From contig NZ_LYMI01000011.1 of assembly GCF_001660815.1 (NCBI RefSeq), forward strand, positions 1 through 64,000: a stretch of 64,000 bases of DNA. Reading direction: 5' to 3'. Made by a program: the position numbers and the translations under genes. The stretch is from Xanthomonas nasturtii. GTDB lineage: Bacteria; Pseudomonadota; Gammaproteobacteria; Xanthomonadales; Xanthomonadaceae. Under the pieces are notes generated by a model. The model ran no database searches. It was given only the letters and a program-made list of their open reading frames with translations, and was not told where the DNA came from. Of this stretch, positions 18,544-26,449 are shown piece by piece (position 1 is the stretch's first letter; each line of letters begins with the position of its first letter).

Positions 18544-18798
18544 CTAGACCTCGCCGCCAGGAGCCGGTGGTACAGCCGCCACGCCGCGTGGCCGCCACAG
18601 ACGCCAGCTGACCCAGAACGCGCGCGCAATCGCGGCAATCAGCGCCACCAGGCTCAGCCACATCGCCAGCGTCGCCGGCCATTGTTCGTGCATGGCGGCA
18701 GCGGCCAGACGCAGCAACTCGGCCACACCAAACCCCACCAGCACCAGCACGGCGGACGGCAGGTATGCCAACACAATACCTTTGGTCTTCCCTCGCAT
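18544..18798 (-). CDS. Small two-helix membrane protein
   Basis: 84 residues, no family recognised. The ATG at 18798 follows a G-rich stretch (GGGGGGC). It begins with a basic end (MRGKTKG), a first hydrophobic segment (IVLAYLPSAVLVLVGFGVAELL) and a second one (ATLAMWLSLVALIAAIARAFWVSW), followed by a short basic/Pro-rich tail. It lies 76 bp downstream of the ClpP-fold lipoprotein gene on the same strand, so the two may be transcribed together. Confidence 0.6.
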   Translation of the reverse strand: MRGKTKGIVLAYLPSAVLVLVGFGVAELLRLAAAAMHEQWPATLAMWLSLVALIAAIARAFWVSWRLWRPRGVAAVPPAPGGEV

Positions 18799-18874
18799 AC
18801 GCCCCCCGGCTCGGTTGTGATGCAGCGACGATAGGCAGCGCGCAGTGCGATACGCGTGAAGCCCGTCGCTGCGC

Positions 18875-20134
18875 TCAACCTTCGGGGTGCGTCGCCGCTC
18901 GCGGGTCGGCCTGGGCGGCATCCTGCGCTGGCGCAGAGTCCGGCTCGGGCGTGGGCGCGACAGTGCCTGCGGCACCGCTCTGCGCCTCGCGGGTCTGCCC
19001 TTGGTCGCCCTGCACCTGGCCGGTTTGTGCCTGGCCGTTTTCCGCCGCACCGGCTTGCGCCTCGCCCGCCGGGCTGGCCGGCAGCGCAGCGGCATCGGTT
19101 TCGGCCAGCGGGCTTTCTTCCGGGCAGGCCGCATCCGGAAACCCAAAGCGCTGCTTCAAGGAAAGGCCGCAGGCATTGACTGCGTCCAGATCGGCACCCT
19201 CGCCCTTGCACGTTTGATCGAAGGCGACCAGAAACGCATCCTTGCGCCGCACGAACGCATCGCCGCACTTGCGCATCTGGCGGATCCGCTCCAGATCGTC
19301 CTGCACGGCGTTGGTGCCATCCAGCCCGTATTCGCGCAGCTCGTCCATGGTGAGCAGGCGCAGGCTGCGGTTGGGCACGGTCATCATCAGATCGGCCACC
19401 GCCACCGCCACACCGTTGCGCTCCAGATAATCCTTGACGTTGCCGTAGACCTCGCGCAGCTCGCGATTGAGCTCGGCGCGCGAGGTGGCCTTGGAGCTGA
19501 TCCGCATCATGCGGTGGATGCCGACCTTGCCGGCGACCAGGCGGTTGTCGCCGGCCGCCAGCACGAACACGCAGGCGCTGTGACACACCGAGCCTTCGCG
19601 CACCCAGATGGTCCAGTTGGATTCGCCGATGGCGTCGCCGGCGCGGATCGCCGCCTCCACCTGCCCGCCGCTGGAATCCAGGTCCAGGATGCGGTGCGGC
19701 AACTTCCATTGCTCGGCCACCGAAGCCAGCCGCCACACCAGCGCGGCGAAGCCGGCGTTGATCTTGCCGGCATAGCGCACCCGCATCAGCCCGGTCTCGC
19801 GGCACGGCGCCAGCGCCGCTTCCACACTGGCCCGGTCCAACGCCGGCAGCAGCGTGCCGTCGCCGGCTTCGTGGCTGTAATCGGTCGCGCAACTGATCCA
19901 GGCCTGGCCCGATTCCAGCGCCGCCTGTGGCCATCCCGCCTCGCCGGCCTGCGCGCGCGGGCGCGGCGGCGGCGCCACCGGCTCGGGCGTATCCACCGAC
20001 ACCATATGGTCGCCATCGCCGGCCTGCGCGCCGCCGTTCTGCTGCACCGTTACGGCATCGGCGGAGGTGCTGGTGCGATCGCACGCCGCCAGCAGAAGCA
20101 GACACGCAAGGGACAGGCAAAGCGGTTTCAACAT
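18875..20134 (-). CDS. Lipoprotein with ClpP/crotonase-like fold (COG3904-like)
   Basis: 419-residue predicted lipoprotein: signal peptide with lipobox LLAAC and acylated Cys near residue 18. The central domain (about 80-230) resembles periplasmic ClpP-fold proteins: DLDSSGGQVEAAIRAGDAIGE matches the SPGGxVxxGLALG oxyanion strand and VCHSACVFVLAAGDNRLV matches the AxCxSACxLxxxAG strand that carries the nucleophile position. The Ser is present (CHSAC), but whether it is an active peptidase is unknown. The tail from about residue 340 is a Gln/Ala/Glu-rich low-complexity region. The mature N-terminus is also disordered. It is encoded alone, upstream of the 84-residue membrane protein. Confidence 0.75.
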   Translation of the reverse strand: MLKPLCLSLACLLLLAACDRTSTSADAVTVQQNGGAQAGDGDHMVSVDTPEPVAPPPRPRAQAGEAGWPQAALESGQAWISCATDYSHEAGDGTLLPALDRASVEAALAPCRETGLMRVRYAGKINAGFAALVWRLASVAEQWKLPHRILDLDSSGGQVEAAIRAGDAIGESNWTIWVREGSVCHSACVFVLAAGDNRLVAGKVGIHRMMRISSKATSRAELNRELREVYGNVKDYLERNGVAVAVADLMMTVPNRSLRLLTMDELREYGLDGTNAVQDDLERIRQMRKCGDAFVRRKDAFLVAFDQTCKGEGADLDAVNACGLSLKQRFGFPDAACPEESPLAETDAAALPASPAGEAQAGAAENGQAQTGQVQGDQGQTREAQSGAAGTVAPTPEPDSAPAQDAAQADPRAATHPEG

Positions 20135-20389
20135 CGGGCGCGGACCATCGAGAGCGTGAGCGGGTTCCCAGTCTAGGGTGGACGCGCATCGTGCCCCGAA
20201 CCTGACCTTAACCTGGCAGCTCTCAGGCCAGCCCCCAGTGCACCGGCGCTGCGCAGCATCCGCGGCGCATCATGCTCCAGCACGGGCAAGGCTAGATTGC
20301 CAACTCGCGCTTTGCGCTTCAGCCGGGCAGGCGGATAACGTGGCCGCAACCCTGTCCGAAAACGGCCAGCCGGTGCCATGGCAAGCGCA

Positions 20390-20395
20390 TAGACT
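20390..20395 (+). promoter_or_regulatory. -10-like TAGACT box abutting the Ada-AlkA gene
   Basis: TAGACT, six bases (GGCGCC), then ATG at 20402. No Shine-Dalgarno is present. This predicts transcription starting at the initiation codon. I saw no obvious Ada-box nearby. Confidence 0.45.
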
Positions 20396-20401
20396 GGCGC
20401 C

Positions 20402-21865
20402 ATGCAAACCGCCACGCCCGACCGAACCCAATGCGACCGTGCCCGCCTGGCGCGCGATGCACGCTTCGACGGGCTGTTTTTCACCGCTGTGCGCAGCACC
20501 GGCATTTATTGCCGCCCGGTGTGTCCGGCGCCACCGCCCAAGCCGGCCAACGTCAGTTACTACCCCACCGCGGCGGCGGCCAGCGCGGCCGGCTACCGGC
20601 CATGCCTGCGCTGCCGGCCGGAGCTGTCGCCGCAGGCGCAGCGGCATCTGGGCGAAGAGAGCGTGCAGCGTGCGCTGGCGATGATTGCCGACGGCGCGCT
20701 GCAGGAGCAGCCGGTGCAGATGCTGGCCGATGCGGTGGGTTTGAGCGCGCGACAATTGCAGCGTCAGTTCGTGCAGCAGCTGGGTGCCACGCCGATCCAG
20801 GTGCACGGCACGCACAGGCTGCTGCTGGCCAAGCAGCTGCTCACCGAAACCGCCTTGCCGGTCACCGAGGTCGCGCTCGCGGCCGGCTTCAACAGCCTGC
20901 GCCGCTTCAATGCCGCATTCTTGCAGGGCTGCGGCATGCCGCCGTCGGCACTGCGCAAGCAACGTGCCGACATGCCGGGCGGCGAGCTGACGCTGCGCCT
21001 GGGCTATCGCCCGCCGCTGGATCTGCAGGCGATGCTGGCATTTCTGCAGCGGCGTGCGATTCCGGGCATCGAGCAGGTCGATACCGGCAGCTACCGACGC
21101 GTGATCGGCGCGCCGGGCAATGCCAGCGTGATCGAGGTCAGTGCGGCGCCGCAGCGTGCGGAACTGCTGCTGCGCATCGGCGCCACCGACCCGCGGCAGA
21201 TTCCGCAGATCGTGCGGCGCGTGCGCCGGCTGTTTGATCTGGATGCGGACCTGCAGGGCGTGCACGCCACGCTTGCGCCGGAACCGCTGCTGGCCGAGGC
21301 GATCGCGCGCCGACCGGGCCTGCGCGTGCCCGGTGGCTGGGACGGCTTTGAAGTGGCGGTGCGTGCGGTGCTGGGCCAGCAGATCAGCGTGGCTGGGGCA
21401 GCGACGCTGGCGGCGCGGCTGGTCGACCGCCACGGCGGCCAGCATGCCGACATGCCACCCGGCCTTGACCGCAGTTTCCCCACACCCGAACAGTTGGCAG
21501 ATGCGCCGCTGGAACAGCTTGGGCTGCCGCGTGCGCGCGCCGCCACGCTGCGTGCGCTGGCATCGGCCTGCGCGCAGGGTCGGCTGCACTTCGGTGCCGG
21601 GCAGCGCCTGCCGGACTTCATCGCTGCCTGCACCGCGCTACCCGGAATCGGTCCGTGGACTGCGCAGTACGTGGCCATGCGCGCGTTGTCGCATCCGGAT
21701 GCGTTTCCGGCCGGCGATTTGATCCTGCAGCAGGTGCTTGGCGCCCCGGAGCGTTTGAGCGAACGCGCCACCGAAGCGCGCTCGCAGGCGTGGCGCCCGT
21801 GGCGCGCCTGCGCCGTGCTGCACCTGTGGCATCTGGCCAACGACCGCAAGGACACCCGCGCATGA
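20402..21865 (+). CDS. Ada-AlkA fusion: methyl-sensor regulator with 3-methyladenine glycosylase
   Basis: 487-residue fusion for alkylated-DNA repair. Residues 10-75 form the Ada zinc domain with Cys37 (GIYCRPVC, the methyl-phosphotriester acceptor position), Cys41, Cys68 and Cys71. An AraC helix-turn-helix follows (about 85-185: LADAVGLSARQLQRQFVQQL). Then the AlkA N-terminal domain (LTLRLGYRPPLDLQAML) and an HhH-GPD glycosylase (GWDGFEVAVRAVLGQQISV; TALPGIGPWTAQYVAMRAL). The Asp in FPAGDLIL aligns with E. coli AlkA Asp238, the catalytic residue. The protein thus combines damage sensing, transcription activation and base excision. The stop overlaps ogt by ATGA. Confidence 0.93.
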   Translation: MQTATPDRTQCDRARLARDARFDGLFFTAVRSTGIYCRPVCPAPPPKPANVSYYPTAAAASAAGYRPCLRCRPELSPQAQRHLGEESVQRALAMIADGALQEQPVQMLADAVGLSARQLQRQFVQQLGATPIQVHGTHRLLLAKQLLTETALPVTEVALAAGFNSLRRFNAAFLQGCGMPPSALRKQRADMPGGELTLRLGYRPPLDLQAMLAFLQRRAIPGIEQVDTGSYRRVIGAPGNASVIEVSAAPQRAELLLRIGATDPRQIPQIVRRVRRLFDLDADLQGVHATLAPEPLLAEAIARRPGLRVPGGWDGFEVAVRAVLGQQISVAGAATLAARLVDRHGGQHADMPPGLDRSFPTPEQLADAPLEQLGLPRARAATLRALASACAQGRLHFGAGQRLPDFIAACTALPGIGPWTAQYVAMRALSHPDAFPAGDLILQQVLGAPERLSERATEARSQAWRPWRACAVLHLWHLANDRKDTRA

Positions 21866-22407
21866 GCACATTGCACTACGACACCTTCCCCTCGCCGATC
21901 GGCGCGCTCAGCGTGGCCGCCGACGACAGCGGCGTGCACCACATCCTGTTCGCGCAGAACCGCTACGACGCCATCGGCCGTGCGCGCTGGTTGCATGACC
22001 CCGATGCACCGCTGGTGCGCGAGGCACGCGAACAGCTGCTCGATTACCTGCATGGCGGGCGACGCAGTTTCGATCTGCCGCTGGCGCCAACCGGCACGCC
22101 GTTCCAGCTCAGCGTCTGGCGCACGTTGGCGCAGATTCCGTTCGGGCAGACCTGGAGCTACGTGCAACTTGCGCAGGCGGTGGGGAAGCCGGCCGCCAGC
22201 CGCGCGGTGGGTGCTGCCAACGGGCGCAATCCGCTGCCGATCGTGCTGCCCTGCCATCGCGTGATCGGTGCCAATGGTGCGCTGACCGGCTTCGGCGGCG
22301 GCCTGCCGACCAAGCAGGCGTTGTTGCAGCTGGAAGGCTGGGCGCCGCGTAACGCCGCGCGCGGCGAGGACCTGTTCGCCGCCGCGTCGGTACTACGCAG
22401 CGGCTGA
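21862..22407 (+). CDS. ogt: Methylated-DNA--protein-cysteine methyltransferase Ogt
   Basis: 181-residue suicide repair protein that transfers the methyl group of O6-methylguanine or O4-methylthymine to its own Cys. The active site is PCHRVIGANGALTGFGGG, with the Cys in PCHRV. Upstream are the DNA-binding helix-turn-helix elements FQLSVWRTLAQIPFGQTWSY and VGKPAASRAVGAANGRNPLPIV, including the Arg finger. The start codon overlaps the stop of the Ada-AlkA gene (ATGA), so the two are translationally coupled, giving a two-gene adaptive-response unit. Confidence 0.95.
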   Translation: MSTLHYDTFPSPIGALSVAADDSGVHHILFAQNRYDAIGRARWLHDPDAPLVREAREQLLDYLHGGRRSFDLPLAPTGTPFQLSVWRTLAQIPFGQTWSYVQLAQAVGKPAASRAVGAANGRNPLPIVLPCHRVIGANGALTGFGGGLPTKQALLQLEGWAPRNAARGEDLFAAASVLRSG

Positions 22408-22431
22408 CTTCGCGACGTCATCGCTGCACCG

Positions 22432-22437
22432 TAAACT
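22432..22437 (+). promoter_or_regulatory. -10-like TAAACT box abutting the NPP gene
   Basis: TAAACT, six bases (GGGGGC), then ATG at 22444. The G-run might serve as a ribosome-binding site, but it is adjacent to the ATG. The arrangement matches the other leaderless-type starts in the window. Confidence 0.45.
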
Positions 22438-22443
22438 GGGGGC

Positions 22444-23760
22444 ATGATCGAGCGACGTTTTGCAGTTGCCGCAGCGGCGCTTGCCCTGCTTGCGGCCTGT
22501 AGCAGCCAGCCCTCTTCGCGTAGCGCACCCACGGCGGTGCCGACTGCATCTGCATCGGCATCGGCATCGGCGAAGACCGTATCCGCCGGCACGCCGCACA
22601 CCCTGCTGCTGATCTCCATCGACGGCCTGCGCGCCGACATGCTCGATCGCGGCATCACACCCAACCTGTCGCAACTTGCGCGTGAAGGCGTGCGTGCGCG
22701 CTGGATGACGCCGTCGTACCCGTCGCTGACGTTTCCCAATCACTACACCCTGGTCACCGGTTTGCGCCCGGACCACCACGGCATCGTGCACAACAGCATG
22801 CGCGACCCGGCGCTGGGCAGCTTCTGGCTGAGCAAACCCGAGGCGGTGGGCGATGCGCGCTGGTGGGGCGGCGAGCCGGTGTGGGTGGGCGTGGAAAAGG
22901 CCGGGCAGCATGCCGCGACCTGGTCGTGGCCGGGCAGCGAGGCAGCGATTGCAGGCGTGCGCCCCACACGCTGGCGCCATTACGAAGAACACACCGGGAT
23001 GGACGCGCGCGTGGACGAGGTGCGCGGCTGGCTCGCTGCATCCGGTGCCGCGCGCAATCGCCTGGTCACGCTGTACTTCGAACACGTGGACGAAGCCGGC
23101 CACGATCACGGCCCGCAATCGCGCGAGTACGCCGACAGCGTGCGCGCGGTGGATGCGGCCATCGGCCGGCTGCTGGACGGCATGCAGCGCGATGGCACGC
23201 GTGGGCGTACCAACATCATCGTGGTCTCCGACCACGGCATGGCCGAGGTTGCCCCGGGGCACGCGATCAGCGTGGAAGCGATGGCACCGCCGCAGATCGC
23301 CGGCGCCGTCACCGACGGCCAGGTGATCGGCTTCGCGCCGATGCCCGGGCAACAGGCCGCTGCCGAGGCCAGCTTGCTCGGCAAGCACGCGCACTACGAG
23401 TGCTGGCGCAAAGCGCAGCTGCCGGCGCGCTGGCATTACGGCAGCCATCCGCGCATTCCCGCCATCGTCTGTCAGATGCACGAAGGCTGGGATGCGCTGT
23501 TTCCCGACAAGCTCGCCAAACGCGCGCAGCAGGGCATGCGCGGTTCGCATGGCTTCGATCCAGCGCTGCCGTCGATGCGGGCGGTGTTCCTGGCGCAAGG
23601 CCCGGACCTGGCGCAGGGCAAGACACTGCCTGGCTTCGACAATGTGGATGTCTACGCACTGATGACCCGGCTGCTGGGTATCCCGGCCGCGCCCAATGAT
23701 GGCAACCCGGCCACCTTGCTGCCTGCCTTGCGCGTGCCGCCGGCCGCCGGCACCGAGTAG
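22444..23760 (+). CDS. Nucleotide pyrophosphatase/phosphodiesterase (NPP), lipoprotein
   Basis: 438-residue member of the alkaline phosphatase superfamily. The X. citri homologue is the structurally characterised bacterial NPP that cleaves phosphate diesters with two zinc ions (established knowledge). The signal peptide ends in a lipobox (LLAAC), so the enzyme is probably anchored to a membrane facing the periplasm. An Ala/Ser repeat (ASASASASA, coded by GCATCG repeats) forms the linker. Catalytic motifs: LISIDGLRADML with a metal Asp, YPSLTFPNHYTLVTG with nucleophile Thr96, YFEHVDEAGHDHGP, and VSDHGMAEV. All metal ligands I can check are present. The next gene is about 190 bp away. Confidence 0.93.
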   Translation: MIERRFAVAAAALALLAACSSQPSSRSAPTAVPTASASASASAKTVSAGTPHTLLLISIDGLRADMLDRGITPNLSQLAREGVRARWMTPSYPSLTFPNHYTLVTGLRPDHHGIVHNSMRDPALGSFWLSKPEAVGDARWWGGEPVWVGVEKAGQHAATWSWPGSEAAIAGVRPTRWRHYEEHTGMDARVDEVRGWLAASGAARNRLVTLYFEHVDEAGHDHGPQSREYADSVRAVDAAIGRLLDGMQRDGTRGRTNIIVVSDHGMAEVAPGHAISVEAMAPPQIAGAVTDGQVIGFAPMPGQQAAAEASLLGKHAHYECWRKAQLPARWHYGSHPRIPAIVCQMHEGWDALFPDKLAKRAQQGMRGSHGFDPALPSMRAVFLAQGPDLAQGKTLPGFDNVDVYALMTRLLGIPAAPNDGNPATLLPALRVPPAAGTE

Positions 23761-23806
23761 CTGCGGCAGGCAGCGTCAACGAGGCTGCCGCGCATGCATG
23801 CGCTTG

Positions 23807-23831
23807 TCAGTGTCAGTGTCAGTGTCGGTAC
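23807..23831. repeat. Short tandem repeat (GTCAGT units)
   Basis: About four consecutive six-base units (GTCAGT GTCAGT GTCAGT GTCGGT) in the gap between the NPP and ClC genes. It is a simple-sequence tract of a kind that can vary in copy number. It is not in a coding region, so any effect would be on transcription or spacing. Confidence 0.8.
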
Positions 23832-23939
23832 CGATCCTGCCCGTACAAGGACGCTGTCGCGCGTCGCCGCCATGCATCTGATGCTGATAACGAGGCGGGA
23901 ATGTGGCGCGCTGCAGACCCGCTTGCCGCCAGGCAATGC

Positions 23940-23945
23940 GACAAT
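23940..23945 (+). promoter_or_regulatory. -10-like GACAAT box abutting the ClC gene
   Basis: GACAAT, six bases (GGCGCA), then the ATG at 23952. The 12-base string GACAATGGCGCA here and GACAATGGCGC before the EamA gene are nearly the same, although the genes are unrelated. Confidence 0.5.
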
Positions 23946-23951
23946 GGCGCA

Positions 23952-25289
23952 ATGTCCGGTTCCAATTCCACGCCGCGTCGCCTGCGGCCGCTGTTGTCAA
24001 GCGAAGGCTGGCGTCGTCGCGCTGCACTGTGGGGCGGCGCGATTGCGGTAGCCCTGGTGGCGATCGTGTTCGCCAAGGCCAGCGACGCGGCGTTCCACCT
24101 GTTCCAACGCATTACCGCGCACTCGATCTGGTGGGCGTTGCTGCTGACGCCGGGCATTTTCGCGCTGCTCGCCTGGCTCACCTCCGGTGCGCTGCGGCCC
24201 ACGCGCGGCAGCGGCATCCCGCAGGTGATCGCCGCGCTGGAACACCCGGACCCGGCGTTTCGTGACAACAACCTTTCGCTGGGCGTGTCGGTCGGCAAAC
24301 TCGCGCTGACCACCTTGTCGCTGCTGGGCGGCGCATCGGTCGGGCGCGAAGGCCCTACCGTGCATGTCGGCGCCAGCCTGATGCATGTGTTCGGGCGTTG
24401 GTTCGGTTTTCACGATCCCCGCGAGCTCTCGCACTTTCTGCTCGCCGGCGGCGCTGCCGGCATCGCCGCAGCGTTCAACACGCCGCTGGCAGGCGTGGTG
24501 TTTGCGATCGAGGAATTGAGCGGGCGCTTCGAGCACCGCTTCTCCGGCACCCTGCTCACCGCGGTGATCGTTGGCGGCGTGGTGTCGCTGGGCCTGCTGG
24601 GCAACTACACCTATTTCGGCAAGGTGGCAGTGGCCTTGCCGCTGGGCCAGGCGTGGCTGGCAATCGCCTTGTGCGGCAGCGTGGCCGGGCTGCTCGGCGG
24701 CGTGTTCGCGCGGCTGGTGCTGGCCAGCGTTAGCGGTAAGCCGCGCTGGTTGGGTGCGCTGCGCCAACGGCATCCGGTGCTGCTGGCCGCGTCGTGCGGC
24801 GTCGCGCTGGTCGGGCTGGCGCTGGCGTTCGGGCAAGGCGCGTTCGGCACCGGCTACGAGCAGGCGCGCAGCCTGGTGCAAGGGCATGCGGTGGTCGGCC
24901 ACGAATTCGGCCTGATGAAGCTCATCGCCAATCTGGTCTCGTATCTGGCCGGCATTCCGGGCGGCTTGTTCTCACCGGCGCTGGCAGTGGGTGCCGGGAT
25001 CGGCCACAACCTGTCGGTCCTGATGCCCAGCGTGGACCCGCGCACCTTCGTGCTGCTGGGCATGTGCGCCTATCTCACCGGCGTGACCCAGGCGCCGCTG
25101 ACTTCGGCGGTGATCTCGCTGGAACTCACCGACACCAGCCAGATGCTGCTGCCGATCCTGGCCACCGTGCTGATTGCGCGCGCAGTGTCCGGGCTGGTGT
25201 GCAAGACGCCGATCTACCGCGGCCTGGCCGAGCAGTTGCTGGCACCCGCGGCGGCCAGCCAGCCCGTGGCTGCGGAAACAGCGCGCTAG
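23952..25289 (+). CDS. ClC-family chloride transporter
   Basis: 445-residue inner-membrane ClC protein. Selectivity-filter motifs are present: GSGIPQ (first filter loop), GREGPTVHVG with the external gating Glu, and GIPGGLFSPALAVGAGIGHN. The segment GVVFAIEELSGRFE carries the internal Glu used for protons in exchangers. Together these point to a 2Cl-/H+ exchanger as in E. coli ClcA rather than a channel. No CBS domains follow. An in-frame ATG at 23901 exists, but the one at 23952 directly follows a -10-like box and starts the expected short cytoplasmic segment. Confidence 0.92.
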   Translation: MSGSNSTPRRLRPLLSSEGWRRRAALWGGAIAVALVAIVFAKASDAAFHLFQRITAHSIWWALLLTPGIFALLAWLTSGALRPTRGSGIPQVIAALEHPDPAFRDNNLSLGVSVGKLALTTLSLLGGASVGREGPTVHVGASLMHVFGRWFGFHDPRELSHFLLAGGAAGIAAAFNTPLAGVVFAIEELSGRFEHRFSGTLLTAVIVGGVVSLGLLGNYTYFGKVAVALPLGQAWLAIALCGSVAGLLGGVFARLVLASVSGKPRWLGALRQRHPVLLAASCGVALVGLALAFGQGAFGTGYEQARSLVQGHAVVGHEFGLMKLIANLVSYLAGIPGGLFSPALAVGAGIGHNLSVLMPSVDPRTFVLLGMCAYLTGVTQAPLTSAVISLELTDTSQMLLPILATVLIARAVSGLVCKTPIYRGLAEQLLAPAAASQPVAAETAR

Positions 25290-25337
25290 CAGCACTCCGC
25301 CAGAACCAACGCGCCTGCGTTTGCGCTGATGCCGGAC

Positions 25338-25370
25338 ATAAAAAAACGCGGCGCAAGCGCCGCGTTCTGG
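25338..25370 (-). terminator. Rho-independent terminator of the THX gene
   Basis: On the minus strand: AACGCGGCGC, two-base loop TT, GCGCCGCGTT, then a run of T (TTTTTTT). It starts about 20 bp after the THX stop. The stem has ten base pairs. On the plus strand the same stem lacks a T-run, so it is less likely to end the ClC transcript. Confidence 0.88.
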
Positions 25371-25391
25371 TGTCGCGAAGCGGGCTGAGGA

Positions 25392-25574
25392 TCAGCCGGC
25401 CTTGGCGACGGTCTTCTTGGCGACAGCCTTCTTGGCCGGGGCCTTGACCACGCCCTTCTTGGCAACCGGGGCAGCTGCACCCACGACAACCTTGCTCACC
25501 GCGTGCGAACGCGAATTGCCGTAGCTGGCGTTATAGCGCTTGCCCTTGGCGGTCTTACGGTCACCCTTACCCAT
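25392..25574 (-). CDS. 30S ribosomal protein THX (bTHX)
   Basis: 60-residue, very basic protein. The N-terminal MGKGDRKTAKGKRYNASYGN matches the Thx/bTHX family, short peptides that insert into the head of the 30S subunit and stabilise rRNA in Thermus (established for Thermus). After about residue 25 the sequence is a Lys/Ala/Pro/Val-rich tail (KAPAKKAVAKK), longer than the minimal Thermus protein and reminiscent of histone H1-like tails. The ATG at 25574 has AGGAG at proper spacing. The frame is open further upstream to 25637, but without family sequence. The gene has its own strong terminator. Confidence 0.85.
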   Translation of the reverse strand: MGKGDRKTAKGKRYNASYGNSRSHAVSKVVVGAAAPVAKKGVVKAPAKKAVAKKTVAKAG

Positions 25575-25875
25575 TTCGTCGACTCCTGAATGTGAATACA
25601 AATTCCCGTGCTGGCACGGGTCTGGCGAGATTTGCACCGGCGGTGCCCTCGCGCAAGGCCGACAAGCCTACCACGACGGCCCCGGCCAGCGTAGCCGGGC
25701 TGCGCCGCCCGCCTTGCGGAGCCGATCGACGACAGATCAACGCATGCGCTGGCGAGCTGTCGTCAGGTGGGCGTGGATGACGCCGAGGAACCGGCGGCGA
25801 CACGTGGCCACATGCCGATTCCCGCCGGCGTCCGCGGCCCGTCTGGCGGCTACGCGCCAGTGTTATCAGCTGTCC

Positions 25876-26286
25876 TCAGTGCGCACAGCTGGCATCGTGC
25901 ACATGCCCGTGATTCAGGCGCAGGTTGACCAGGTGCGCGATGCCGACCAGGGCGCCGCCCAGCGTCATCACCACCGCATGCGGCACCACCGAGTGGTGCA
26001 ACGGGTCGTACAACAGGCCCAGCCATAGCAGTGCCAGGCCTGGCAACAGCAGGGCAAGCGCATGCAGCGCCTTGTGCCGGCGATAGCCCAGTACCAGGCT
26101 GAGCAGGCCCAGCAACGTCACGAACACCACGATGGCCAGTTCCACCCTGTCGCCCAGCCAGAACGACAGGCCCAGCGACGGCGCCAGCGCAAGCACCAGC
26201 GGCAGCACCGCGCAGTGCACGGCGCACAGCAGCGAACCGGTTGCGCCGAAGCGGTCGAGAAGATGGCGAAGGGTCGGTAGAGGCAT
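25876..26286 (-). CDS. MerC-family membrane protein, probably zinc-related
   Basis: 136-residue inner-membrane protein of the MerC family with four hydrophobic segments. MerC of mercury operons imports Hg2+, but this gene stands alone opposite a zinc-type TonB receptor, so a zinc-related role is more likely (inference). A Cys-x-x-x-x-Cys-like pair sits in helix 1 (GSLLCAVHCAVLPLVLAL), as in MerC. The C-terminus is His-rich (HGHVHDASCAH), a likely metal-binding tail. The ATG at 26286 is preceded by GGAAG. The upstream region contains a Zur-box-like palindrome. Confidence 0.8.
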   Translation of the reverse strand: MPLPTLRHLLDRFGATGSLLCAVHCAVLPLVLALAPSLGLSFWLGDRVELAIVVFVTLLGLLSLVLGYRRHKALHALALLLPGLALLWLGLLYDPLHHSVVPHAVVMTLGGALVGIAHLVNLRLNHGHVHDASCAH

Positions 26287-26314
26287 GACTTCCAGCAGGT
26301 GCTCGCGGCGACGT

Positions 26315-26332
26315 GGAATAATATAACATCTT
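26315..26332 (-). promoter_or_regulatory. Zur-box-like site 1
   Basis: On the minus strand the sequence reads GAAGATGTTATATTATTC. The core TGTTATATTATTC fits the proteobacterial Zur consensus TGTTATANTATAACA at its left half fully and partly on the right. It lies 28 bases upstream of the MerC-family start, in an AT-rich island within a GC-rich region. Confidence 0.6.
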
Positions 26333-26414
26333 CCTTGTTCCAGCCCCGCACCACTGCATCGCGCAGCCGTGCGGGTCTCGCCGCCGGCGCAGCAGGCAAG
26401 CTGCGCCCTATCAT

Positions 26415-26429
26415 TGATACAAAGTAACA
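26415..26429 (+). promoter_or_regulatory. Zur-box-like site 2
   Basis: TGATACAAAGTAACA matches the Zur consensus TGTTATANTATAACA at 10 of 14 informative positions and lies 20 bases upstream of the ZnuD-like receptor start. Two sites facing two divergent genes would allow one regulator, encoded at 46818-47315, to control both. Confidence 0.5.
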
Positions 26430-26449
26430 CTTACAGAGTCCGGCCCATC

